Positions 1 to 7,494 of a stretch of DNA of 64,000 nucleotides are shown piece after piece. A program made the position numbers and the translations under genes. Numbering within the stretch: position 1 is the first letter of the stretch; each line of letters opens with the position of its first letter. The stretch covers positions 620,001 to 684,000 of the forward strand of contig CANMBU010000001.1 in NCBI GenBank assembly GCA_947496175.1. Direction: 5' to 3'. The DNA comes from an uncultured Roseovarius sp. (GTDB taxonomy: Bacteria; Pseudomonadota; Alphaproteobacteria; Rhodobacterales; Rhodobacteraceae). The notes beneath the pieces were generated by a model, which was not told where the DNA came from, did not search any database, and saw only the letters and a program-made list of their open reading frames with translations.

Positions 1-841
1 CTTCGGAAAAACGAATGGCATCTTCCCGCAAATGCCGCCGCTTCATACGCTTGAGGATCAGGTCATCGCCATGTTGCAAACTGAGATGCAGATGCGGCAT
101 CAGGCGTGGCTCAGTCGCGATGGCTTGCATCAGGTTCTCATCCACTTCGATGGAGTCGATGCTGGAAATTCGCAAGCGCGGCAGATCAGGGACCAGCTTG
201 AGGATGCGCATCACCAGATCGCCCAGCTTCGGCGTCTTTGGAAGGTCAGCACCCCAACTTGTGAGATCCACCCCTGTGAGAACAACCTCGTTATAGCCGC
301 GGTCCACAAGGCGCTTGATCTGATCCACCACCACACCGGCAGGCACCGACCGCGAATTGCCGCGCCCATAGGGGATGATGCAGAAGGTACAGCGATGATC
401 GCAGCCGTTTTGCACTTGCACATAGGCACGACTTCGAGTGCCAAATCCGTCGATCAGGTGTCCCGCGGTCTCGGTGACAGACATAATATCGTCGACCTGC
501 ACGGCCTCTGTTTCGCCAATGAAATCCGCCGCCAGGCCTTTCCATGTCGCAGGCGCCATCTTCTCGGTGTTGCCGATTACGGCGTCCACCTCTTGCATAG
601 CAGAGAAGGTCGCAGGCTCAGTCTGCGCGGCGCAACCGGTTACGATCAATCGCGCCGAAGGGTTTTCCCGCCGCAGCTTGCGGATTTCTTGCCGCGCCTT
701 GCGCACGGCCTCTGCCGTCACGGCACAAGTGTTCACCACCACGGCATTCTCAAGCCCCACCTGTCCGGCGAGGTCCTTCATCGCCTCTGTCTCATAGGCA
801 TTCAGCCGACACCCCAATGTGGTAAACTTGGGCGCGTTCAT
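1..841 (-). CDS. mtaB: MtaB-type tRNA methylthiotransferase (partial)
   Basis: Radical-SAM methylthiotransferase expected to convert t6A37 to ms2t6A37 in tRNAs reading ANN codons. Reading the minus strand from an ATG at 841 gives an N-terminal UPF0004 domain (starts NAPKFTTLGCRLNAYE, with Cys residues in NTCAV and VTGCAAQ) and then the radical-SAM cluster motif in NGCDHRCTFCIIPYGRG. The C-terminal part, including any TRAM domain, lies outside the window. The start overlaps the dapF stop by four bases (ATGA), so the two genes are co-transcribed and translationally coupled. MiaB is the other possible assignment, but the DHRCTFC form and the dapF neighbourhood are typical of MtaB. Confidence 0.88.
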   Translation of the reverse strand, partial: MNAPKFTTLGCRLNAYETEAMKDLAGQVGLENAVVVNTCAVTAEAVRKARQEIRKLRRENPSARLIVTGCAAQTEPATFSAMQEVDAVIGNTEKMAPATWKGLAADFIGETEAVQVDDIMSVTETAGHLIDGFGTRSRAYVQVQNGCDHRCTFCIIPYGRGNSRSVPAGVVVDQIKRLVDRGYNEVVLTGVDLTSWGADLPKTPKLGDLVMRILKLVPDLPRLRISSIDSIEVDENLMQAIATEPRLMPHLHLSLQHGDDLILKRMKRRHLREDAIRFSE

Positions 842-1671
842 CCCGCGGCCTCGATAAAGTCCTGTGCAATCACCCCGTCACAGACATGCGCAGTAGCCCC
901 AGTCATCCAAACACCGTCATCGCGCCAGGCAACCCGCATCCGGCCACCATCGAGATCGATCTCCACCTCGCGCCCAGTCAACCCCTTGCGTGCTGCGGCA
1001 ACAGCCACGGCACAGGAAGAAGACCCAGACGCCAAGGTCACGCCGGCACCCCGCTCCCAAACGCGCATACGCAAATGATCAGGGGCAACAACACTCACAA
1101 CCTGCACATTGGTGCGTTCTGGATAGAGCGGATGATGCTCATAGCGCGGACCAAATGTCTCAAGTGGCACTGCCTCGGCATCATCAACAAAGAATGTACA
1201 ATGCGGGTTGCCCATTCCAGTAGCTGTCGGCGTGCCTTCGATTGGCAACTCCAGCGTGTCCATAGCCTCGGCCAGCGGAATGTCCTGCCACTCTAGTTGC
1301 GGCGCGCCCATGTTCACGGACGTCAAACCTCCACCGACATCGATCGCATACAAGTCCCCGCGCTCCGTGGTCAGGTGCACATGGTCCTTGCCGGTTTCAT
1401 CCATCAAGAACCGCGCGATGCACCGCGTGGCATTCCCGCAAGCCGCCGACTTCGACCCATCGGAATTCCAGAACTGAAGATGCGCATCACCCCTGCCCGG
1501 CTCAATGATAGCCAGCTGGTCAAAGCCAATGCCGGTGCGACGGTTGCCCAAGGCCCGCGCCAGCCCTGCAGTGATCGCCACACTACGCGCACGTGCATCG
1601 ACAACGACAAAGTCGTTGCCCAGCCCATGCATCTTCATAAAGGGCAGTCCAGAGTGAGAGACTGTGCTCAT
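838..1671 (-). CDS. dapF: Diaminopimelate epimerase
   Basis: Interconverts LL- and meso-diaminopimelate for lysine and peptidoglycan synthesis. About 277 residues, the usual size. The N-terminal MKMHGLGNDFVVVDA signature and the first catalytic cysteine in AACGNATRC (about C78) are present. The second signature, normally ACGTGAC or ACGSGAC, reads ASGSSSC here, so the position of the second catalytic cysteine is Ser (about S215), with a Cys five residues later (C220). The ATG at 1671 is preferred to an upstream ATG because family homology begins right after it. It is the first gene of a dapF-mtaB operon. Function is inferred from family and context; the changed residue leaves some doubt about catalysis. 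Confidence 0.9.
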   Translation of the reverse strand: MSTVSHSGLPFMKMHGLGNDFVVVDARARSVAITAGLARALGNRRTGIGFDQLAIIEPGRGDAHLQFWNSDGSKSAACGNATRCIARFLMDETGKDHVHLTTERGDLYAIDVGGGLTSVNMGAPQLEWQDIPLAEAMDTLELPIEGTPTATGMGNPHCTFFVDDAEAVPLETFGPRYEHHPLYPERTNVQVVSVVAPDHLRMRVWERGAGVTLASGSSSCAVAVAAARKGLTGREVEIDLDGGRMRVAWRDDGVWMTGATAHVCDGVIAQDFIEAAG

Positions 1672-1778
1672 GATCGGGCATATAAAGGTCAAGCTGCGAC
1701 GAATCCAGCCACAGCAGCAGAATCAACGCGATAAGGGGTTGACCGCCCGTTCACTGCTTTCTAGATAGGCCGCCTAGT

Positions 1779-1854
1779 GGGCCGTTAGCTCAGTTGGTAG
1801 AGCAACTGACTTTTAATCAGTGGGTCGCAGGTTCGAATCCTGCACGGCTCACCA
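1779..1854 (+). tRNA. tRNA-Lys (anticodon TTT)
   Basis: A 76-nt cloverleaf with encoded CCA. The acceptor arms GGGCCGT and ACGGCTC pair (one G-T), the D arm is TAGCTCAGTTGGTAGAGCA, the anticodon stem-loop is ACTGACTTTTAATCAGT with TTT in the loop, and the T arm carries GGTTCGAATCC. A short T run follows at 1856-1859. It lies between dapF and a broken glyoxalase gene. Confidence 0.97.
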
Positions 1855-1887
1855 CTTTTGACAGTGACTTAGAAAGCTTTTTCTAGG

Positions 1888-2232
1888 TTATACATCACAG
1901 TGAAAGTGATACACGTGGCCGCACAGATCCTGGATCGTGAATTGCCGCAGACCCCAAGGTTTGTCTTCGGGAGCTTCCACTATATGTGCGCCAAGCTCTG
2001 ACAGTTCATCAAACGCTCCATCCACGTCCGACACAAAAACCCAGTGAATGCATGGGGTAATCTGCCCCTCCACTTCCCGGAAGAAGATGACTCATTCGCC
2101 ATGCGACACAGCCCCGATGCGGCCCTCTTCGTGGTGCCAGGCGATCTCGCAGCCAAGTTTGTCGGATAGTATTGCTGCGCCTGGGCAACATTGTGGACCG
2201 GCAAGGCGGGAACGGGTTGAGAAAACTTCATG
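1888..2232 (-). pseudogene. Glyoxalase/bleomycin-resistance family protein, frameshifted
   Basis: Read from the ATG at 2232, the product begins MKFSQPVPALPVHNVAQAQQYY, which matches the start of a VOC/glyoxalase fold. Right after the YY codons homology continues in another frame (DKLGCEIAWHHEEGRIGAVSHGE), as expected if one T had been lost from a TATT run near 2168. That frame then meets an in-frame TGA near 2090 before continuing VIFFREVEGQITPCIHWVF to a proper end at 1888. Two lesions in about 115 codons suggest a decayed gene rather than a single read error. An intact gene would encode a small metal-dependent lyase or dioxygenase of unknown substrate. Confidence 0.75.
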
Positions 2233-2378
2233 TCGCCCCTCTCTGATACGACCAGCCTAACAGACCAGCCGTGCATGTTGAAAATTTTTAATTGTCTGAC
2301 ATTTGATTCTGTGAGACCCTTTTCCCGTATTTGGACGAGAAACGAGAACAAAAATCCGTGTCCACTAGGGAGGAAACC

Positions 2379-3779
2379 ATGAATCTAAGACCAGATCCGA
2401 CTTTCTATCCAACCGCCAAAATGGCGATGGACGCTCCAGCCGAAACCTTGGCATTTACACTGATGTTGAGCCCAGATGGGTCTCAGCCCGATGGCTTGGC
2501 CGTAGTTGATGTGGACCCGAAGTCCAAAACCTATAGCCAGATCGTCCATCAGGTCATCATGCCCAATAAAGGTGATGAATTTCATCACTTTGGCTGGAAT
2601 GCGTGCTCTTCTGCTTTGTCACCACTCACTGGGCACGCATTCCTGGAACGTCGGTATCTTATCATCCCCGGCATCCGGTCGTCACGGATCTATGTGATTG
2701 ATGTCAAAGAGCCCCTGAAAGCCAAAATCCACAAGATTATTGAGCCCGAAGAGGTCTTTGAAAAAACAGGCTACTCGCGGCCGCACACGATTCACTGTGG
2801 GCCCGAAGGTATCTATGTCTCGACCCTCGGCGGAGGTGGAGAAGACGGCACAGATGGCCCTCCGGGTATCTTCATTATGGATTGCGAAACATTTGAGATT
2901 CTCGGTCGCTATGAAATGGATCGTGGTATCCAGGACAAGCACTATGATTTCTGGTGGAACCTGCCACGCGACTACATGGTCAGTTCAGAATGGGGTCTGC
3001 CACCACAGTTTGAAAATGGCATCGTCGCTGAAGATTTGCTTAGCAATAAATACGGCCACACGATCCATTTCTGGGATTTGCGCGCGCGTAAAAATGTGCA
3101 GTCGATTGATCTGGGCGAAAATCACCAGATGGCGCTCGAAATTCGCCCCGCACATGACCCGGCCAAGGAATACGGCTTCTGCGGCGTGGTCGTCGATACG
3201 ACCAATCTACAAGGCGCAATCTTTACCTGGTGGCGCAATGAAGATGGAACTTTTGAAGCCAAGAAGACAATCACAATTGACCCGCGCCCAGAGAAGGCGG
3301 AGAATCTTCCACCTCTGCTACAAGGTTTCGAGGCCGTGCCTCCACTGGTCACAGATATAGACCTGAGCCTGGATGATAGGTTCCTCTATGTTGCGTGCTG
3401 GGGCCAGGGCGAAATGCACCAATATGACGTTTCGGATCCCATGAACCCCAAACTCGCTGGCAAAGTGGAACTTGGCGGCATCGCGCGGGGTGCCAAGCAT
3501 CCCAATGGCAAAGACTTTGTCTATGGGCCGCAAATGGTTGAAATCAGCCGCGATGGCAAACGCGTCTATTGGACGAACTCGCTCTATTCCACATGGGATG
3601 ATCAGTTCTATCCTGACGACGAAGGTGGCCAGATGGTCATGGCCAATGTCGGCGAAAACGGTGGTCTGGAATTGGACAAAGACTTCTACGTCGAATTCCC
3701 CAAAGGCTATCGCAGTCACCAGATCCGGCTGGAAGGTGGCGACTGTTCGACCGACAGCTTCTGTTACCCATCCGTCTGA
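2379..3779 (+). CDS. mtoX: SBP56-family protein, probable methanethiol oxidase
   Basis: A 466-residue member of the selenium-binding protein 56 family, whose bacterial members oxidise methanethiol to formaldehyde, sulfide and hydrogen peroxide. Recognisable stretches are HHFGWNACSSA, ERRYLIIPGIRSSRIYVID, RPHTIHCGPEGIY, SEWGLPPQFENG and the C-terminal YRSHQIRLEGGDCSTD. The Cys of NACSS corresponds to the conserved reactive Cys of the family. The ATG at 2379 follows AGGGAGG. No signal peptide is obvious, whereas characterised methanethiol oxidases are periplasmic. The SCO1/MauG maturation genes often beside mtoX are absent; instead a membrane protein follows after 4 nt. The family is certain; the substrate is inferred. 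Confidence 0.8.
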   Translation: MNLRPDPTFYPTAKMAMDAPAETLAFTLMLSPDGSQPDGLAVVDVDPKSKTYSQIVHQVIMPNKGDEFHHFGWNACSSALSPLTGHAFLERRYLIIPGIRSSRIYVIDVKEPLKAKIHKIIEPEEVFEKTGYSRPHTIHCGPEGIYVSTLGGGGEDGTDGPPGIFIMDCETFEILGRYEMDRGIQDKHYDFWWNLPRDYMVSSEWGLPPQFENGIVAEDLLSNKYGHTIHFWDLRARKNVQSIDLGENHQMALEIRPAHDPAKEYGFCGVVVDTTNLQGAIFTWWRNEDGTFEAKKTITIDPRPEKAENLPPLLQGFEAVPPLVTDIDLSLDDRFLYVACWGQGEMHQYDVSDPMNPKLAGKVELGGIARGAKHPNGKDFVYGPQMVEISRDGKRVYWTNSLYSTWDDQFYPDDEGGQMVMANVGENGGLELDKDFYVEFPKGYRSHQIRLEGGDCSTDSFCYPSV

Positions 3780-3783
3780 CGGC

Positions 3784-4437
3784 GTGAGCGATCTGAACAC
3801 GGCAGCGGCCCTTTGGTGGGCCGTGGTCGCCTCCGGCATTTATCACGGAATCAACCCTGGGATGGGATGGCCTCTGGCTGTTTCCTCGGCTTTGATGGAG
3901 CGGCAATATGCAAGCCTCTACAAAGCCCTCGCGGCCCTGGCCTTGGGTCATCTGATCGCCATGGCAGTTGTCCTTTTTCCATTCTCCATGCTGCTTTGGC
4001 TGGTTGAATGGCAGCGGGAAATTCAAATTGGTGCCGCCATCCTTGTCATCTCGCTTGGCGTTTACCTTTTGATCAACCGCCGTCATCCGAGGTTTCTGGC
4101 GCGCGTGCCGCCTTCGCGTCTTACACTCTGGTCATTCCTTGTTGCCATGGCTCATGGCGCGGGGTTGATGCTTGTTCCGATCTATCTTGGCATCTGTCGT
4201 AAACTTGACGCCGGGCATGTCGCCGCCGAAACACTTATCGGCGGCACTCTCACCATCGCCATCCTTGTCGCCCTCATTCACACCGCTGCTATGATCCTCT
4301 CAGGCGGAGCATTGGCTGTGGGTGTCTATCATTGGCTGGGCCTGAAGTTCTTATCAAAGTCCTGGTTCAACCTCGATGTTGTTTGGGCGCTCAGCCTGAT
4401 TTTTGTGGGTGTTCTGGCGCTGATCTTTCAGCACTGA
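3784..4437 (+). CDS. Multi-spanning membrane protein with HGxNPGxGW motif
   Basis: A 217-residue hydrophobic protein with about six predicted membrane segments. It starts at a GTG four bases after the mtoX stop, so the two are very likely co-transcribed. The first segment carries GIYHGINPGMGWPLAVS, and the third or fourth has a matching MAHGAGLMLVP element, so two His/Gly-rich helices face each other in an inverted-repeat-like way reminiscent of small metal or sulfur-compound permeases. I do not recognise a named family. The tight link to the SBP56 gene suggests a role in delivering a substrate or cofactor to it, or in exporting a product such as sulfide or sulfite. This is inference only. 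Confidence 0.75.
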   Translation: MSDLNTAAALWWAVVASGIYHGINPGMGWPLAVSSALMERQYASLYKALAALALGHLIAMAVVLFPFSMLLWLVEWQREIQIGAAILVISLGVYLLINRRHPRFLARVPPSRLTLWSFLVAMAHGAGLMLVPIYLGICRKLDAGHVAAETLIGGTLTIAILVALIHTAAMILSGGALAVGVYHWLGLKFLSKSWFNLDVVWALSLIFVGVLALIFQH

Positions 4438-4500
4438 CTTGCACTTTCACTGTTCCCCAAATACTCAAATGCCAGCGCTAAAATCGGGAACCTTCACTTC

Positions 4501-4848
4501 ATGCCCAAGCACCGCCTTCTAACAGAGTTTGGCATCGGCTCATCGCTGCGGCATCAGGATTACACCGCTGCGGCACGCCGTGCCCTGCAAGACGCGCTTT
4601 GGCGCAACTCGATCAATCTGGCAGAGCTTTTTGGCAAACCCAAAGAGGCAATGATCATTGATGTGGAAATCGCTGTGCAACAGCCTGACCAAGTGGACTG
4701 CGACGCATTGGCTTCGGTCTTTCCCTACGGTCAGATCAGCGTCATAGCCGTCAAGGGCGGGCTGGATGTGCCGCGACCTGTTGGCCTTCCCACCGTGATT
4801 GCCAATGCCGCCATCAATGTCAGCCTGATGTTGGAGCATAAGTCATGA
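4501..4848 (+). CDS. Lin0512-family protein (first copy)
   Basis: A 115-residue soluble protein of the Lin0512 family (conserved, function unknown). The pattern is an N-terminal FGIGSSLRHQDYTAAARRAL segment, a central alpha/beta stretch (AMIIDVEIAVQQPDQVDCDAL) and a C-terminal VIANAAINVSLML. No catalytic motif can be named. It begins 63 nt after the membrane protein and overlaps the next gene, a diverged paralogue, by four bases. No good ribosome-binding site is seen before the ATG at 4501. The pair probably forms a hetero-oligomer. Confidence 0.75.
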   Translation: MPKHRLLTEFGIGSSLRHQDYTAAARRALQDALWRNSINLAELFGKPKEAMIIDVEIAVQQPDQVDCDALASVFPYGQISVIAVKGGLDVPRPVGLPTVIANAAINVSLMLEHKS

Positions 4849-5201
4849 GCGATAAGCGGTTCATCATCGAAATGGGCATGGGCAATGACCAATATGGCAT
4901 GGATTACCAAAAAGCTGCGGCGCGCGCGATTGAGAGCGCCATTCGGCGCTCGGCCATTCCGATGTACGCCACAACCGGATTAAGCCACACAGAAATGCGC
5001 GTGCAGGTCACAATTGGCGTCCAGGAACCGGGCAAGATCGACACCGATGCCTTGGTACAAAACCTCCCACGTGGACGCGCCTCTGTTCAGGCAGTCTTTG
5101 GTGGGCAAAACATCATCAACCCTGAAACCGGGGACACGATTGTTATCGCCACAGCGGCGGTTGAGGCATTCCTGCCTGATCAATCTGGAAACTGGACTTA
5201 A
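4845..5201 (+). CDS. Lin0512-family protein (second copy)
   Basis: A 118-residue paralogue of the upstream gene, sharing its layout: EMGMGNDQYGMDYQKAAARA at the start, MRVQVTIGVQEPGKIDTDAL in the middle and TIVIATAAVEAFLP at the end. Start and upstream stop overlap as ATGA, so the two proteins are made in coupled fashion. The family is conserved but uncharacterised. Its position in the mtoX cluster, ahead of the FadR-type regulator, is the only functional hint. Confidence 0.78.
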   Translation: MSDKRFIIEMGMGNDQYGMDYQKAAARAIESAIRRSAIPMYATTGLSHTEMRVQVTIGVQEPGKIDTDALVQNLPRGRASVQAVFGGQNIINPETGDTIVIATAAVEAFLPDQSGNWT

Positions 5202-5248
5202 ATCCGCAGCATAGGTTTCTTTCACATCCACCTTGCCGCGTCGCCTTT

Positions 5249-5269
5249 CTGGTCATATGTTTTGACCAG
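5249..5269. promoter_or_regulatory. Inverted repeat before the FadR-type regulator
   Basis: A perfect 7-bp dyad, CTGGTCA then 7 nt then TGACCAG, ends 16 nt before the ATG at 5286. TGGT/ACCA half-sites are typical of FadR/PdhR-type regulators, although those usually have a 3-nt spacer. It is a likely autoregulatory operator of the gene that follows. Confidence 0.5.
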
Positions 5270-5285
5270 TTTAATCGAGCGTGTG

Positions 5286-6053
5286 ATGCCTTTCAAAAAA
5301 GTGACCCCCGAAAAACTCTCGTCTGCTGTGACCGCGCAGATCGAGAAATTGATCCTGCGCGGCATTCTGCACCCTGGAGAGCGGCTCCCGGCAGAGCGCG
5401 AGCTTGCCGAGCGTCTGGGTGTGTCGCGCCCCTCTCTGCGAGAAGCGGTGTCGGAACTTCAGAACAAAGGCCTACTCACCAGCAAAGCGGGCTCTGGCAT
5501 CTATGTCGCTGACGTTCTGGGAAATGCCTTTTCGGACGCGCTCATTGGGCTTTTTGCCTCTCACGATGAAGCTGTGTTCGACTACATCGCCTTTCGCCGC
5601 GATATGGAAGGGTTGGCCGCAGAGCGTGCCGCGCGGCTGGCCTCTGATACGGATCTCAAAGTCATCGATGCAATCCACACAAAGATGGAAAAGGCGCATG
5701 CCAGCTCCGACCCGGAGACCGAGGCCCAACTTGATGCCGATTTTCACATGGCCATTCTAGAGGCCAGTCACAATGTGATCATGCTGCACATGATGCGTTC
5801 CATGTTTCAGCTCTTGCAGGGCGGCGTGTTCTACAATCGCAAAATCATGTTCCAGCAGGGCAACCGCCGCAAAACCCTTTTGGATCAGCACAGTGAGATA
5901 AACGCCGCCCTTCTGTCCCGCGATCCGGGTAAGGCGCGAGAGGCTGTGATTGCGCATCTAAACTACGTTGAGACATGCCTGGCCAATCAGCGGAAATCCG
6001 ATGCCAATGAAGCGATTGCTCAGCAGCGCCTTGAACACGAGCAATCGAAATAG
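5286..6053 (+). CDS. FadR/GntR-type transcriptional regulator (FCD domain)
   Basis: 255 residues. An N-terminal winged helix-turn-helix (residues about 10-75, with ERLPAERELAERLGVSRPSLREAV) is followed by an all-helical FCD ligand domain in which the metal-binding pattern is visible: Asp/His in DADFHMAILEASHN, His in DQHSEINAAL and His in AVIAHLNYVE. The ATG at 5286 (MPFKKVTPEKLS) is preferred over a TTG at 5262, which lies inside the palindrome. The closest recognised relatives are PdhR/LldR-like sensors of small carboxylates. It stands between the mtoX cluster and preT on the same strand and could control either. The family is sure, the ligand unknown. Confidence 0.85.
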   Translation: MPFKKVTPEKLSSAVTAQIEKLILRGILHPGERLPAERELAERLGVSRPSLREAVSELQNKGLLTSKAGSGIYVADVLGNAFSDALIGLFASHDEAVFDYIAFRRDMEGLAAERAARLASDTDLKVIDAIHTKMEKAHASSDPETEAQLDADFHMAILEASHNVIMLHMMRSMFQLLQGGVFYNRKIMFQQGNRRKTLLDQHSEINAALLSRDPGKAREAVIAHLNYVETCLANQRKSDANEAIAQQRLEHEQSK

Positions 6054-6080
6054 GTCCATCTGCTCGCTGTTCGCCAAAAA

Positions 6081-6096
6081 TTTACCATTTGATAAA
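6081..6096. promoter_or_regulatory. RutR-like operator upstream of preT
   Basis: TTTACCATTTGATAAA matches the known RutR consensus TTGACCAnnTGGTCAA at 11 of 14 fixed positions. It lies about 56 nt before the preT start codon. A better copy lies between hyuC and the TetR-type regulator gene at 9749-9764. The sequence GATACT at 6111-6116 could be a -10 element. Confidence 0.5.
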
Positions 6097-6151
6097 ATTT
6101 TTTCCTGTGAGATACTAATCCTGACCCAAGCCAAAGCCAGGGAGACGGATC

Positions 6152-7480
6152 TTGACGGACAATACGCTCATACCCGGAGTTAAATCAGGTCGTCTTGCGC
6201 CTCAGGAATACGCTGAAAATTTTGCTGATTTGCACCCTCCGCTTGACGCGCATGAAGCTTTGGTTGCGGCGGATCGGTGTTATTTTTGCTACGACGCGCC
6301 GTGCATCACGGCATGTCCCACCGATATAGACATTCCACTTTTCATCCGCCAAATCGCGACCGGCACGCCGGAAGCCGCCGCTGAAACGATTTTGAGCCAG
6401 AATATCCTGGGCGGCATGTGCGCGCGGGTTTGCCCAACAGAAACGCTTTGCGAAGAGGCCTGTGTGCGGGAGGCGGCAGAAGGCAAACCGGTCTTGATCG
6501 GCCAGCTGCAACGCTATGCCACCGATACGATTATGGAAAAAGCCGTGCACCCGTTCTCGCGCGCTGACGCTACGGGCAAAAGGGTGGCTGTCGTTGGCGC
6601 GGGCCCTGCCGGTCTTGCTTGCGCGCATAGATTGGCCATGCACGGACATGACGTGACGCTTTATGATGCGCGTTCCAAACTGGGCGGGCTGAATGAGTTT
6701 GGCATCGCCGCTTACAAGACAATTGACAGTTTTGCCGAACGTGAAGTTGACTGGCTTCTGCAGATCGGCGGCATCTCTGTCAAAGCAGGTCAAAAGCTGG
6801 GTCAGGATGTTTCGCTCGAACACCTGAAATCTGATTTCGACGCCGTATTCCTTGGAGTTGGTCTTGGTGGCGTGAATGCACTTGGCCTTGATCACGAGGA
6901 TAAGGAAGGTGTTGAGGATGCTGTCAATTTCATCTCGGGTCTGAGACAAGCCAAGGACTTGTCCAACCTTCCAATAGGACGCGATGTCGTTGTGATTGGC
7001 GGTGGCATGACCGCAATTGACGCCGCTGTGCAGGCCAAACTCTTGGGCGCACTCAATGTCACCCTTGTCTATCGCCGTGGCCGCGACCGCATGAATGCCA
7101 GCCGATTTGAGCAAGACTTGGCCGCTTCAAAGGGCGTGCGGATCATCACCAATGCCTCGCCCATCGCCTTGCACGGCAACGGCGCAGTCCGTGAGATCGA
7201 ATTTGAGTACACCAATGATGATCTGACCCCCACGGGTCAGACCTTTCGCCTTGCGGCCGATCAGGTGTTCAAGGCAATCGGTCAGACCCTTTCCGACGAC
7301 GATCTTCCTGATCTTGATGGTAGGAAGATCGCCGTGACAGGGCCTGGGCGCACCTCCGTGCCGGGTGTCTGGGCTGGCGGCGATTGCGCAGCAGGCGGCG
7401 ATGACTTGACCGTGATTGCCGTGGCCGAAGGGCGCGATGCCGCTGAAGACATTCACGCAACATTGGTCCCACGGACCTAG
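6152..7480 (+). CDS. preT: NAD-dependent dihydropyrimidine dehydrogenase, PreT subunit
   Basis: The FAD- and Fe-S-containing subunit that passes electrons between NAD(P)H and PreA in reduction of uracil or thymine. 442 residues starting at a TTG preceded by GGGAG. The N-terminal region has two 4Fe-4S cysteine groups (C43, C46, C51, C55 and C90, C94, C100, C104). An FAD-binding GAGPAG follows at about 149-154, a second dinucleotide motif GGGMTAID near 287, and the C-terminal GGDC flavin signature. The layout is that of the N-terminal half of mammalian DPYD. It is followed after 14 nt by preA. A RutR-like site lies upstream. Confidence 0.93.
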   Translation: MTDNTLIPGVKSGRLAPQEYAENFADLHPPLDAHEALVAADRCYFCYDAPCITACPTDIDIPLFIRQIATGTPEAAAETILSQNILGGMCARVCPTETLCEEACVREAAEGKPVLIGQLQRYATDTIMEKAVHPFSRADATGKRVAVVGAGPAGLACAHRLAMHGHDVTLYDARSKLGGLNEFGIAAYKTIDSFAEREVDWLLQIGGISVKAGQKLGQDVSLEHLKSDFDAVFLGVGLGGVNALGLDHEDKEGVEDAVNFISGLRQAKDLSNLPIGRDVVVIGGGMTAIDAAVQAKLLGALNVTLVYRRGRDRMNASRFEQDLAASKGVRIITNASPIALHGNGAVREIEFEYTNDDLTPTGQTFRLAADQVFKAIGQTLSDDDLPDLDGRKIAVTGPGRTSVPGVWAGGDCAAGGDDLTVIAVAEGRDAAEDIHATLVPRT

Positions 7481-7494
7481 AAGGAGAAACAGGC

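Noticed and set aside
32..1078. Long plus-strand open frame opposite mtaB and dapF
   Set aside because: It is the complement of two well-supported genes and its translation (His/Arg-rich, no domain) is typical of a GC-rich shadow frame.
4446..4466. GTTCCCCAAATACTC-like stretch, also seen at about 14074-14094
   Set aside because: Two short similar stretches before genes could be chance or a common intergenic word of this group; too little to call a regulatory element.
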